From assembly GCA_910577645.1 (NCBI GenBank), contig CAJTOL010000001.1, positions 124,001 through 188,000 of the forward strand: 64,000 bases of DNA, read 5' to 3'. A program made the translations under genes and the position numbers. The notes beneath the pieces are model-generated. The model did not search any database, was not told the origin of the DNA, and worked only from the letters and a program-made list of their open reading frames with translations. How positions within the stretch are numbered: position 1 is the stretch's first letter; each line of letters begins with the position of its first letter. Of the stretch, positions 33,116-42,298 are shown one piece after another. Source of the stretch: an uncultured Lachnospiraceae bacterium (GTDB taxonomy: Bacteria; Bacillota; Clostridia; Lachnospirales; Lachnospiraceae).

Positions 33116-33144
33116 AGAATTAATATATGTGGGGAGGAACGATT

Positions 33145-34434
33145 ATGGGGAAGGCGCAAAATGGGAAGACGCTGTCCAGAAAGACCAAATTTCAGTTGTT
33201 AGCGTTGATTCCGGTTTATTTTATTGTAGCAGGAGTGATTGTCCAGCCGATTGAGGAGATAGGTCCCGGTTTAGTAAAACTGATTATGGAACCTGACTTT
33301 TTGATCACCGATTATTTTGTAATAGGCGGAATCGGGGCGGCTTTCATCAATGCAGGGGTGCTTTCCCTTATTAGTATCTGGATTATTTATAAGCTGAAAA
33401 TGGACATGACCGGGCATACTGTCACCTCGGTCTGCCTGATGTTCGGATTTTCTTTGTTTGGCAAAAACGTATTGAACATCTGGGCCATTCTGATGGGAGT
33501 ATTTTTTTATGCCAAATATCACAAGACTTCCGTAGCACGGTATATTTATGTTGGCTTTTACGGTACCAGCTTGTCTCCGATTTTAACTCAGGTAATGCAG
33601 ATTTGGCATATGCCCCTGTTTATCCGCGTCCTTCTGAGTCTGGCTGTGGGCTGTGTTATCGGATTTGTGCTGCCGCCTCTGGCCACCCATGTTCACTATG
33701 CCCACAAGGGATATTCCCTTTACAATGTAGGATTTGCTGCCGGAATTATAGCAACTGTAGTGGTGTCCGTGTTAAAATCCTTTGGAATTACCACCGAATC
33801 CCGATTGATCTGGTCATCGGGAAATGATGTGATGTTTTTGATTATGCTGTCAATTCTCTTTGGCGGCATGATGGCAGGGGCGTTTCTATATGAGGGGAAA
33901 GAGCTGATTTCTTCTTATGGGAAGATTTTAAAATCTTATGGGATTTCAGGAACAGACTTCCTGAAGGAAGAAGGAGGAGCGGCCACTGTTTTTAATATGG
34001 GAGTCAACGGCCTGTTTGCCACCTGCTTTGTATTGGCAGTAGGAGGGGACTTAAACGGGCCAACGATTGGAAGCATTTTTACCATAGTAGGATTTTCTGC
34101 CACAGGAAAACATCTGCGTAATACTTTACCGATTATGCTGGGAGTTTGCCTGGGGGGAATTACAAAAAATTGGAACATCTACGATCCGTCCGCTATTTTG
34201 GCCCTGCTGCTGTCTACCACCCTTGCTCCTATTGCCGGAGAGTTTGGATGGATAGCGGGAATCCTGGCAGGCTTTCTACACTCGTCAGTGGCGCTTAATG
34301 TAGGGATTGTATACGGCGGCATGAACCTGTATAATAATGGGTTTGCAGGCGGTATCGTGGCAATTTTCCTGGTTCCGGTAATTCAGTCTATTCGGGACAG
34401 GAGGGCCAGGGCAAAAGGAGGAATTTCTCTGTAA
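33145..34434 (+). CDS. DUF1576 multi-span membrane protein
   Basis: A 429-residue polytopic membrane protein (about 11 hydrophobic segments) of the DUF1576 family, resembling a transporter with no known substrate. Recognisable stretches are GGIGAAFINAGVLSL, NIWAILMGVFFYAKYHK, GFSATGKHLRNTLPIMLGV and HSSVALNVGIVYGGMNLYNNG. The ATG at 33145 follows GGGAGGA; an earlier in-frame ATG overlaps that ribosome site. It stands alone with its own promoter. Confidence 0.82.
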   Translation: MGKAQNGKTLSRKTKFQLLALIPVYFIVAGVIVQPIEEIGPGLVKLIMEPDFLITDYFVIGGIGAAFINAGVLSLISIWIIYKLKMDMTGHTVTSVCLMFGFSLFGKNVLNIWAILMGVFFYAKYHKTSVARYIYVGFYGTSLSPILTQVMQIWHMPLFIRVLLSLAVGCVIGFVLPPLATHVHYAHKGYSLYNVGFAAGIIATVVVSVLKSFGITTESRLIWSSGNDVMFLIMLSILFGGMMAGAFLYEGKELISSYGKILKSYGISGTDFLKEEGGAATVFNMGVNGLFATCFVLAVGGDLNGPTIGSIFTIVGFSATGKHLRNTLPIMLGVCLGGITKNWNIYDPSAILALLLSTTLAPIAGEFGWIAGILAGFLHSSVALNVGIVYGGMNLYNNGFAGGIVAIFLVPVIQSIRDRRARAKGGISL

Positions 34435-34580
34435 GGCCTGAAGTATGAACCTGCCCCCCATTTTGCTATTTGTCGAAAAATGTGATATAATCCTTCCGAA
34501 ACTATAATGACTCCGGCCTGATGACAGAAGAGAGCCCCTAAATGGGACAGGCCGGAGCCAAAGACACAAGGAGAGTTTGT

Positions 34581-34979
34581 ATGAAAAAGTTTATTTCAGA
34601 ATTTAAGTCATTTGCGCTGAGAGGCAATGTGATGGATATGGCAATCGGTGTTATCATCGGCGGCGCCTTTTCCGGAATTGTCACCTCATTAACGGACAAC
34701 TTTATTAACCCCATCTTAAATTTTCTGCTGGGACACGAGGTATATAACCTGACGGATGTTGCCGGATTTGTTTCTGCATTTATCAGCTCAGTGGTAAACT
34801 TTATTTTAATGGCGTTTATTCTGTTCTGTCTGCTGAAAATTATTAACAAAGCAGTTTCGTTAGGAAATAAAAAGGAGGAGGAAGCGCCTGCAGCGCCCAC
34901 TACCAAAACATGTCCTTATTGTAAAAGCGAGATTGCCATTGATGCCACCAAATGTGCACACTGTACCTCGGAGGTATAA
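34581..34979 (+). CDS. mscL: Large-conductance mechanosensitive channel with zinc ribbon
   Basis: A 132-residue MscL: N-terminal helix and first span (KSFALRGNVMDMAIGVIIGGAFSGIV), periplasmic loop, second span (VNFILMAFILFCLLKI). The usual C-terminal helix is followed by an added zinc ribbon with two Cys-x2-Cys pairs (CPYC, CAHC), about residues 108-130. MscL opens under membrane tension to release solutes. The ATG at 34581 follows AAGGAGAG. The zinc ribbon is not part of the core family and may regulate assembly or gating. Confidence 0.92.
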   Translation: MKKFISEFKSFALRGNVMDMAIGVIIGGAFSGIVTSLTDNFINPILNFLLGHEVYNLTDVAGFVSAFISSVVNFILMAFILFCLLKIINKAVSLGNKKEEEAPAAPTTKTCPYCKSEIAIDATKCAHCTSEV

Positions 34980-35000
34980 AGCTTAGATACACTATAACAC

Positions 35001-35048
35001 AAAGCGGCTGCTGCCTGGTTAAAATCATAGCCAGGCAGCAGCCGCTTT
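35001..35048. terminator. Bidirectional terminator between mscL and cupin gene
   Basis: A perfect 18-bp stem: AAAGCGGCTGCTGCCTGG pairs with CCAGGCAGCAGCCGCTTT around a 12-base loop. T-runs are short but the stem is very strong. Confidence 0.8.
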
Positions 35049-35109
35049 GCGCTGTGCTTAAAACAGTTCTGCCCGGGGGGACAGATTTCCTGTATAGAAT
35101 CTGGAGGGG

Positions 35110-35826
35110 TTATTCGCCAAATTCTTTTACAAAATGCTCAAACCAGATATAGTAAACCAGTTTGCCTGGCTCTGCTACCAGAGAATGATCCAGGCCGGCA
35201 GGAACAAAGCTCCAGTCCCCATCCTTGTGAGAAACCGTTTCTCCATCAACAGTCAGATTAAAATCAGCGCCGTCCAGGCAGTAATTCCATTGGTCAACAG
35301 AAGGATGCCCTTTTTCAGTGGTGCCCTCGCCAACAGCGCGGACAACGCCCACCATAATACGTCCGATATTTTTGGTACTTAATACAGACCAGCTTCGGGT
35401 ATGGGGGCCTTTGCAATCCTGCGTATACTCCCGGCACTGGGAGATAGGAGCAAAGATGGGAAGCACATGATGGCCCTGCTCATAGGTGCGCCAATCGCCT
35501 TCCGTCATATCGGAAACCAGGCACAAAAATTCCATATCGCTGGAAGCATGAATGGACAGCTGATTTTTGTCAAAATCCGGGGTATAGAAAGACAGCTCTG
35601 TAATATTATAAGCCTTAAGGCCATCGGTAATATATCCGCAGCCTTTGGTAAAGCAATAAACAACTACTTTATCAGAGTAGAGTTTTGGCTGTACCGTACA
35701 GCCGGCCTTTAATTCACATCTGTAATTGGTAATACCTTCAAAAGTTCCTGGCAGAAGCTCAGTCTGAGCAAAACCGTCTTTAAAATTCAAAATGATCTCT
35801 TCACGACGAACCATAGAAATAGACAT
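35110..35826 (-). CDS. Two-domain cupin protein
   Basis: A 238-residue protein with two cupin barrels. The first (about 20-105) has CELKAGCTVQPKLYSDKVVVY and FTKGCGYITD; the second (about 150-232) has EKGHPSVDQWNYCLDGADFNL and DGDWSFVPAGLDHSL with the metal-type His/Glu/His pattern. Cupins of this kind include sugar isomerases, dioxygenases and ligand sensors; I cannot tell which. AGGAGG sits 9 bases before the ATG at 35826. It is divergent from the dipeptidase-peptide transporter operon. Confidence 0.7.
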   Translation of the reverse strand: MSISMVRREEIILNFKDGFAQTELLPGTFEGITNYRCELKAGCTVQPKLYSDKVVVYCFTKGCGYITDGLKAYNITELSFYTPDFDKNQLSIHASSDMEFLCLVSDMTEGDWRTYEQGHHVLPIFAPISQCREYTQDCKGPHTRSWSVLSTKNIGRIMVGVVRAVGEGTTEKGHPSVDQWNYCLDGADFNLTVDGETVSHKDGDWSFVPAGLDHSLVAEPGKLVYYIWFEHFVKEFGE

Positions 35827-36157
35827 ACGAAAAATCCTCCTAAGACTAATTTAAATTTTAAAACAGTTAACGAATAATATTCCATGCCAAGGCGTGAAAG
35901 AATAATTTGATTATAAAGAATAGGAGAAAAAAAGTAAATATTGCAAATTATGGTGTTATTTCATAAGTTTTACTAGAAATATGCATATAAAAGATAGTAT
36001 TATCACAATAAACTTATGTTGAAACTTGATATTACTTATCAGGAAAAACTTTTTTTCTTTTCCATTATATTGTGATATTCTGGTGAAAACAGTTAAACTT
36101 ATTAATATTTATGCAGGGGATGATAGAAAGAAACAGGGAAAGGAGTAAAGTTATAGG
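35827..36157. other. AT-rich divergent intergenic region
   Basis: A 331-bp AT-rich gap between the divergent cupin and dipeptidase genes. It must hold two promoters, but I cannot pick convincing -35/-10 pairs. The word AAAACAGTTAA occurs near both ends (35860 and 36088), possibly a shared regulator site. No ORF or terminator stands out. Confidence 0.4.
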
Positions 36158-37609
36158 ATGAACAGCTGCTCAAAAGAAATCATAGAGCAGGCAGAGGGGT
36201 GGCTTTCTTCCTGCCAGAATCAGTGGGTACAGGATTTGGAAAGCCTGATTCGGATACCGAGCATTAGTCAACCAGTAAACAGAGGCAGTAAATATCCGTT
36301 TGGCAGGGAATGTGCCAGGGTTTTGGAAGAAGCACTGGCCATTGCCGGGCGTATGGGATTTCAAACCCAGTGCCATGAATATTATTGCGGAACTGCTTTT
36401 CTTCCCGGTAAGGATCCTGCATGTAAATATTTGGGGATATTTGTTCATTTGGATGTAGTACCTCCAGGTGAAGGATGGACCTACCCGCCTTTTGGCGCAG
36501 AAAGGGAGGGAGATCTGATTGTGGGAAGAGGAAGCAGGGATAATAAAGGCGCGGCAGTTGCCGCCCTTTACGCAGTAAAATTCCTTGTGGAAAGTCAGAT
36601 TTTTCTTAACCATGGAGTCCGGTTTTTCTTTGGCTGTAATGAAGAATTGGGGATGGCTGATGTGGAATATTATTTTAAGAGCCATGAACCTCCTTTGTTT
36701 TCCCTGGTGCCGGACTGTCCGTTTCCGGTATGCTATGGGGAGATGGGGGTAATTGAACTGGAGCTTAGAAAATACCGCGCCTCCAAAGAACAGCGAATAT
36801 TAGAATTTAACGGCGGAGTTGCCTGTAACCTGATTCCGGAATCTGCAAAAGCAGGGATAAAGGTGGGACAAGGCCAGCAGATTCAAGAGTATCCAGCTGG
36901 GAATGGAATTGAAATCTGTCATGAAGAGGAGCGCCTATGGATTACTTCCCACGGAAGGGCGGCTCACTCTGCATATCCGGAAGGTTCTGAAAACGGCATT
37001 ATAAAGCTTATCAGATACCTTTTGGAAACGGATTTTCTCTCTGACGAGGAGAAAGAGCTGCTTTTCCGGATAGAAGCGCTGTTAGGCGGGTGTTATGGGG
37101 AAGAGCTGGGGATAGCTTGTGAGGATCCGGCTACCGGACGGCTTACCTGTGTGCTTACCAGAATGTTTATGGATCAGACAGAATGGAAAGGCACCGTCAA
37201 TATCCGCTATCCCGTAACGGCAGATGGCAAAGAAATTTGCCGCAATTTGGAAAAAATCTTTACAGACCATGGCTTTGAAATCGCAGCAATAGGCGACAAT
37301 CCAGGGTATATTTTAGATCCCTTCCACCCGGCAATTGACTTACTGACACGGATTGCCTGCGAAGGACTGGGGCTGACTTTAGAGGCGTATACGGCAAAGG
37401 GAGGAACCTACGGGAGAAAAATACCTGCTCCTGCAGTAGGATATGGGCCAAACTGTCCTGGGCCTCATCCTTTCGGGCCGGGAAAAGGAACCGGACATTT
37501 GCCGGACGAAGCTGTCTCCATATCCGGACTTAAGCAGGCAGCAGGAATATTTGCGGAAGCTTTAGTGGCTTTAGACACTCTATTATACAAAAAAGAGGAG
37601 GAGAGGTAG
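36158..37609 (+). CDS. M20 dipeptidase, PepV/Sapep type
   Basis: A 483-residue di-metal peptidase. Metal-ligand and catalytic motifs: HLDVVPPGEGW (His and Asp near 98), GRGSRDNKG (bridging Asp), CNEELGM (catalytic and ligand Glu) and the late GHLPDE His. Length matches PepV/Sapep with its lid domain. It should hydrolyse dipeptides in the cytoplasm. AAAGGAG precedes the start by 12 bases. One base separates it from a peptide-binding lipoprotein gene, so the operon imports peptides and then cleaves them. Confidence 0.9.
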   Translation: MNSCSKEIIEQAEGWLSSCQNQWVQDLESLIRIPSISQPVNRGSKYPFGRECARVLEEALAIAGRMGFQTQCHEYYCGTAFLPGKDPACKYLGIFVHLDVVPPGEGWTYPPFGAEREGDLIVGRGSRDNKGAAVAALYAVKFLVESQIFLNHGVRFFFGCNEELGMADVEYYFKSHEPPLFSLVPDCPFPVCYGEMGVIELELRKYRASKEQRILEFNGGVACNLIPESAKAGIKVGQGQQIQEYPAGNGIEICHEEERLWITSHGRAAHSAYPEGSENGIIKLIRYLLETDFLSDEEKELLFRIEALLGGCYGEELGIACEDPATGRLTCVLTRMFMDQTEWKGTVNIRYPVTADGKEICRNLEKIFTDHGFEIAAIGDNPGYILDPFHPAIDLLTRIACEGLGLTLEAYTAKGGTYGRKIPAPAVGYGPNCPGPHPFGPGKGTGHLPDEAVSISGLKQAAGIFAEALVALDTLLYKKEEER

Positions 37610-37610
37610 T

Positions 37611-39275
37611 ATGAAGAATAAAAAATTAGCACTTTTACTGGCAGCGGCTATGTCTGTGTCTTTGCTGGCCGGGTGCGGCGGCGGTTCTGATAAAAGTACC
37701 AATCAAACCCAGCCGGCGGCTCAGGAAAGCCAGACAGCTCAGGCGCCGGAAGCTGCTGGCACGGAGTCTGAGGAAAGCCAGGAGACAGGCCCAAAGAGAG
37801 ATAGTGTAACCATTGCATTGGCTACGGATGTTTCTTCTTTAAACCCCTATGGACAGGATAATAATGTAACCAATCAGGTTATGTTCCATGTTTATGAGCC
37901 TCTGGTAACTCAGGACAGAGACTTAAGCATTATTCCCTGTCTGGCAGACAGCTGGGAGGAATCTGAGGACGGAATGACCTGGACCTTTAAGCTTCATGAG
38001 GGAGTTAAGTTCCATGACGGCAGCGATTTTACATCAGAGGATGTAGTGGCTTCCTATGATTATGCAAGAGAGCCTGGCAGCTCCTACAACAGCCGCTTCA
38101 CAAGCGTGGAATCTGTAGAAGCTGTTGATGATTATACCGTAGTTATTCATATGAAGAATAAATATCCGCTGCTTCTTACAGACCTGGCAATGGTATGTAT
38201 CAGCAACAAGGAAAATATTGAGGGTAAGACACCGGAAGAAGTTGGAAGCAGCGTAATCGGTACTGGCCGGTATAAATTGGTAGAGCATGTAAAAGAAGAT
38301 CATATTGATATGGTAGCCAATGAAGAATACTGGGGCGGCGCGCCAGAGATCAAGTCGGTACGTTTCCGCCCTATCAGTAACGCAGCTACCCGTACTGCAA
38401 CCATGCTGAGCGGAGAACTGGACGTTATGGGCGGCGTATCTGTACAGGACGTAGAGCGGCTGGAAGCTACAGAGGGTATCCATGTTGTATCAGAACCCAG
38501 TATGGAAATGATTTACATGAATATGGAGCAGATGCTGGACGATAACCCGGCAGTAGAAGGCGGCGGCAATCCTCTAAAGGATGTCCGTGTACGTCAGGCA
38601 ATGTATCAGGCAATCGATACAGACATGATTATCAATAATGTAATGCAGGGGCACGCATATCCTACCGCAACTTTAATCCGGGATACTTTTAATGGCTATA
38701 GCCCGGAATTAGAGCGCTTCCCTTATGATCCGGAAGCTGCAAAAGCCCTTTTGGCTGAGGCAGGTTATCCCGATGGATTTACCATCACGCTGGATGCCGG
38801 AAGCGATATTACAGTAAACAGCTCGGAAGTAGCACAGGCAGTAGCCGGATATCTGGAGAAGGTGGGCATTAAGGTAAACTTAAATCTGATGCCCAGCGCA
38901 ACCTTCCTTCCCCATATCCGTCCTTATGAGCATAAAACGGGGCTTTTAATTTCCGCATGGTCCGTATATACCGGCGAAGGAATCACCATGATGAATCAGC
39001 ACTGTTATACCTATGACCAGGAAAAGGGTACTGGCAATGCAAATCGTGGACATTACAGCAATCCGGAGGTTGATAAATTAATCAGTGAGGCAATGCAGGA
39101 AAGTGATAAAGAGCGCAGAGCCGAATTGACAAAACAGATTGACAAGATGACCCATGATGATGTTGCATATATTCCTCTGTATGTTCAGGAAAATATTTTT
39201 GCAGTAAAAGATGACATCGATTACACCCCCAGATTTAATAAATATATATTTGCCTGGGAAATTAGTGTAAAATAG
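37611..39275 (+). CDS. Oligopeptide ABC transporter substrate-binding lipoprotein
   Basis: A 554-residue family 5 extracellular solute-binding protein. It has a lipoprotein signal (lipobox LAGC, Cys22), a Gln/Ala/Glu-rich linker to about 60, and the family motifs FHVYEPLV, TWTFKLHEGVKFHDG and RQAMYQAID. It binds peptides (or related ligands such as glutathione-like compounds) for the following permease. AGGAGG upstream overlaps the dipeptidase 3' end. A hairpin between this gene and the permease may make the binding protein more abundant than the membrane parts. Confidence 0.92.
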   Translation: MKNKKLALLLAAAMSVSLLAGCGGGSDKSTNQTQPAAQESQTAQAPEAAGTESEESQETGPKRDSVTIALATDVSSLNPYGQDNNVTNQVMFHVYEPLVTQDRDLSIIPCLADSWEESEDGMTWTFKLHEGVKFHDGSDFTSEDVVASYDYAREPGSSYNSRFTSVESVEAVDDYTVVIHMKNKYPLLLTDLAMVCISNKENIEGKTPEEVGSSVIGTGRYKLVEHVKEDHIDMVANEEYWGGAPEIKSVRFRPISNAATRTATMLSGELDVMGGVSVQDVERLEATEGIHVVSEPSMEMIYMNMEQMLDDNPAVEGGGNPLKDVRVRQAMYQAIDTDMIINNVMQGHAYPTATLIRDTFNGYSPELERFPYDPEAAKALLAEAGYPDGFTITLDAGSDITVNSSEVAQAVAGYLEKVGIKVNLNLMPSATFLPHIRPYEHKTGLLISAWSVYTGEGITMMNQHCYTYDQEKGTGNANRGHYSNPEVDKLISEAMQESDKERRAELTKQIDKMTHDDVAYIPLYVQENIFAVKDDIDYTPRFNKYIFAWEISVK

Positions 39276-39284
39276 TCCTATGAT

Positions 39285-39351
39285 AGGGTCTGTTGCAAAA
39301 TGAAAGGCCGGATTTTTGTTGTTAAAGTCCGCCTGTTTTGCAGCAGGCCCT
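39285..39351 (+). other. Intra-operon hairpin, dispersed family copy C
   Basis: AGGGTCTGTTGCAAAA (39285-39300) pairs with TTTTGCAGCAGGCCCT (39336-39351) with G-U pairs. Placed between the binding-protein and permease genes, it is not followed by a T-run and likely acts as partial terminator or 3'-end stabiliser. Confidence 0.7.
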
Positions 39352-39417
39352 GTACTTGTATCAGGCAATTGTCCCTTATCCCCTGGGGCAAGACGGAGAG
39401 ATAGACGAGGTGAGAAC

Positions 39418-40383
39418 ATGTTTAAGTACATAGTGAAGCGCTTGGCGCAGACCATAGTGGTACTTTTTGTAGTAGCTATGGTAGTATTCATCCTGACCAA
39501 TTATATTGGAGATCCGGCGGCGGCCTTACTGACAGAAGAGGCCACCTACGAGACAATACAGGAAGTGAGGGAGCAGCTGGGGTTAAATGACCCGCTTCCG
39601 GTTCAGTTTGTAAATTTTATAAAAGATGCGGTGAGAGGTGATTTTGGAAACTCTTATGTATATAAACAGCCTGTTCTCCAGCTAATCGGAGAAAGGATGC
39701 CGGCTACTTTAGAACTGGTAGGGATTACTGCTCTGATGACGTTAATAATCGCTATCCCTCTTGGCGTATTCGCAGGGGCATTTCCTAAAAGCAGGATAAG
39801 TAAGCTGATTATGACCGGATCTATTTTGGGAATCTCTCTCCCTACTTTTTGGATTGGAATGATGCTGATCTACATTTTTTCCGTAAAATACGGTGTTCTT
39901 CCTGCCTCCGGAAGAGGACGGACTGTTGCGGCCCTGGGGATGCAGCTGAGCATTTTTGCCCCTGGAGGCTGGCGTTATTTGGTAATGCCTGCTATTACGC
40001 TGTCTCTGGCTTATATTGCAACAATTCTCCGGCTCACCAGAACCGGAATCAGGGAAAACATGAAACAGGACTACATTAAATTTGCAAGAGCCAAAGGCGT
40101 TCCCGCCGGAAGCGTCCTGTTCCGCCATGCCCTTAAAAATGCGTTGATTCCGGTGGTTACGGTGTTTGGCATTAACATCGGAAAAATGTTTGCATTTACC
40201 ACCATTACGGAAACGATTTTCGCCTGGCCGGGAATGGGAAAGCTTCTTATTGATGCTATTTACCGTTCCGATCGTCCCATAATCGTAGCTTACCTGATGA
40301 TAACCTCTGTAATGTTTGTGGGAATCAACTTTATAGTGGATATTATTTACACCATTATTGATCCGAGAATTGAATTGAGGTGA
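39418..40383 (+). CDS. Peptide ABC transporter permease (DppB/OppB type)
   Basis: A 321-residue permease with six predicted spans and the N-terminal MFKYIVKRLAQTIVVLF typical of the B subunit. The ATPase-coupling EAA loop is at DYIKFARAKGVPAGSVLFRH. The ATG at 39418 follows GAGGTGAG; an upstream in-frame start lies within the hairpin region and is rejected. It forms the membrane channel with the next gene's product. Confidence 0.93.
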   Translation: MFKYIVKRLAQTIVVLFVVAMVVFILTNYIGDPAAALLTEEATYETIQEVREQLGLNDPLPVQFVNFIKDAVRGDFGNSYVYKQPVLQLIGERMPATLELVGITALMTLIIAIPLGVFAGAFPKSRISKLIMTGSILGISLPTFWIGMMLIYIFSVKYGVLPASGRGRTVAALGMQLSIFAPGGWRYLVMPAITLSLAYIATILRLTRTGIRENMKQDYIKFARAKGVPAGSVLFRHALKNALIPVVTVFGINIGKMFAFTTITETIFAWPGMGKLLIDAIYRSDRPIIVAYLMITSVMFVGINFIVDIIYTIIDPRIELR

Positions 40384-40390
40384 CAAACAT

Positions 40391-41278
40391 ATGAAAAAAG
40401 CAGCAAAACGGTTTTTAAAGTCGGAATTTTTCTTCCACTATAAAAAGAACCTGCCGGCAATTATCGGTACGGTTCTCATTGGAATTGCCATATTTGTTGC
40501 CTTGTTTGGCAGGCAGCTTCTGGCTATTCAAAATCCTTATGATCTGACCCAGATAGATTTGTCCAATTCTTATCTGCCGCCTGCATGGCTGGAAGGAGGG
40601 AGCTGGCAGTTTCCTTTGGGAACGGATAATCAGGGAAGATGTATTTTCAGCGCGATTATTTACGGAAGCGTCAGTTCTCTTACTATTGGCATTTGCGGAA
40701 TGTCCTTTGCCTGCCTTATCGGGACTACTCTGGGGCTGCTGGCCGGTTATTTTGGAGGAATTGTGGACGGCATTATCATGCGTATCGCAGACATCCAGCT
40801 GTCTTTCCCATCTATGTTTATCGCTCTGTTTATTCTGTCCGTTGTAGGGCAGGGAATTGACAAACTTCTCATCGCTTTGGTGCTGGTAGGCTGGGTTACC
40901 TATGCCAGGACAGTAAGGGGTGCTACTTTGTCGGTAAAGAAAATGGAGTATATTGAGGCATCCCGTACGGTGGGCATTCCGGATTTTCTTATTATTATCC
41001 GCCATGTTATGCCCAATGTAGTTTCATCCGTGATCGTTCTTGCAACCATTCAGATGGGTGACTTTATTTTGACAGAAGCAGCCTTAAGCTTTTTGGGAGT
41101 AGGGGTTCCGGTTACGGAGCCGTCTTTGGGCCTTTTGGTAAAGAATGGCTTTGACGTACTGTTCAGCGGCCTCTGGTGGACCTCTGTATTTCCCGGCATG
41201 TATATTATGCTTCTGGTATTCGGAATCAACCTGATGGGTGACTTTTTAAGAGATGAATTGAATCCGAAATTAAAATAG
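40391..41278 (+). CDS. Peptide ABC transporter permease (DppC/OppC type)
   Basis: A 295-residue C-subunit permease: an N-terminal span after FHYKKNLPAIIGTVL, then the OppC-type segment FPLGTDNQGRCIFSAIIYGS, and an EAA loop at EYIEASRTVGIPDFLIIIRH. It starts 7 bases behind the B-subunit gene with a GAGGTGAC ribosome site and completes the transmembrane pair. Confidence 0.93.
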   Translation: MKKAAKRFLKSEFFFHYKKNLPAIIGTVLIGIAIFVALFGRQLLAIQNPYDLTQIDLSNSYLPPAWLEGGSWQFPLGTDNQGRCIFSAIIYGSVSSLTIGICGMSFACLIGTTLGLLAGYFGGIVDGIIMRIADIQLSFPSMFIALFILSVVGQGIDKLLIALVLVGWVTYARTVRGATLSVKKMEYIEASRTVGIPDFLIIIRHVMPNVVSSVIVLATIQMGDFILTEAALSFLGVGVPVTEPSLGLLVKNGFDVLFSGLWWTSVFPGMYIMLLVFGINLMGDFLRDELNPKLK

Positions 41279-41290
41279 GAGGGATAGATT

Positions 41291-42295
41291 ATGGGTGAAA
41301 AATTGTTGGAGGTAGAAAACTTACGAACTTATTTCCACACTTTTGGCGGTGTGGTAAAGGCGGTGGACGGTATTTCCTTTCATCTGGATAAAGGGGAGAT
41401 TCTGGGAATTGTAGGAGAATCGGGAAGCGGAAAATCCGTATCCTGTTTTTCCCTTCTTAAGCTGGTGGAAGAACCGGGAGTTGTTGAGGCCCATAAGATT
41501 TCTTTTCAGGGACGGGATTTAACCAAAGCCACAGAAAAAGAGATGACGAAGGTACGGGGAAAGGATATTGCCATGGTATTTCAGGATCCCATGACCAGCC
41601 TGAATCCTTTGTATACAGTGGGAAAGCAAATTGAAGAAATGCTGATTCTCCATGAAAGCGGAATGAATAAGGAACAGAGAAGAGAGCGCTGCATAGAACT
41701 TTTAAAAGCAGTAGGGATCCCTGAACCGGAACAACGGTTAAAGGATTACCCCCATCAATTTTCCGGTGGTATGCGCCAGAGAGTGGTAATTGCAATTGCG
41801 CTGGCGGCAAATCCTAAGCTGATTATTGCCGATGAGCCTACCACAGCTCTGGACGTAACCATTCAGGCTCAGATTCTAAAACTTATGAAACAACTGGTTC
41901 GGGAAAGAAACGCCTCATTAATCCTGATTACCCACGATCTGGCTGTGGTTTCGGAGATGGTGGATCGGATTGTGGTGATGTACTGCGGGAAAATCGTAGA
42001 ACAGGGTCCTGTGGAAGAAATTATTCATAACCCCGGGCATCCTTACACAGAAGGGCTTCTGGCTTCCATCCCAAGACTGAGAAAAGAGCAGGAACGGCTG
42101 GATTTTATTCCGGGAATGGTTCCCAATATGTACGATCTGCCAAAAGGCTGCCTGTTTGCCCCCAGATGTAAATACTGCCAGGAAGAGTGCAAAAATACGA
42201 TGCCGGATATGGTGGAAATTGGAAAGGATCATAAAGCAGCCTGTCATTTCATACAGAATCTCCGTCAGTCAAAGGACGGCAGGAAAGAGGGGTAA
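41291..42295 (+). CDS. Peptide ABC transporter ATPase (DppD/OppD type)
   Basis: A 334-residue ATPase with Walker A GESGSGKS (about 40), signature FSGGMRQRV, Walker B LIIADEPTTALD and the H-loop ITHDLAVV. The C-terminal oligopeptide/dipeptide extension has a cysteine cluster (CLFAPRCKYCQEEC and a later AC), which in related proteins binds an Fe-S cluster. AGGAGG precedes the ATG. It pairs with the next ATPase. Confidence 0.94.
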   Translation: MGEKLLEVENLRTYFHTFGGVVKAVDGISFHLDKGEILGIVGESGSGKSVSCFSLLKLVEEPGVVEAHKISFQGRDLTKATEKEMTKVRGKDIAMVFQDPMTSLNPLYTVGKQIEEMLILHESGMNKEQRRERCIELLKAVGIPEPEQRLKDYPHQFSGGMRQRVVIAIALAANPKLIIADEPTTALDVTIQAQILKLMKQLVRERNASLILITHDLAVVSEMVDRIVVMYCGKIVEQGPVEEIIHNPGHPYTEGLLASIPRLRKEQERLDFIPGMVPNMYDLPKGCLFAPRCKYCQEECKNTMPDMVEIGKDHKAACHFIQNLRQSKDGRKEG

Positions 42296-42298
42296 AAG

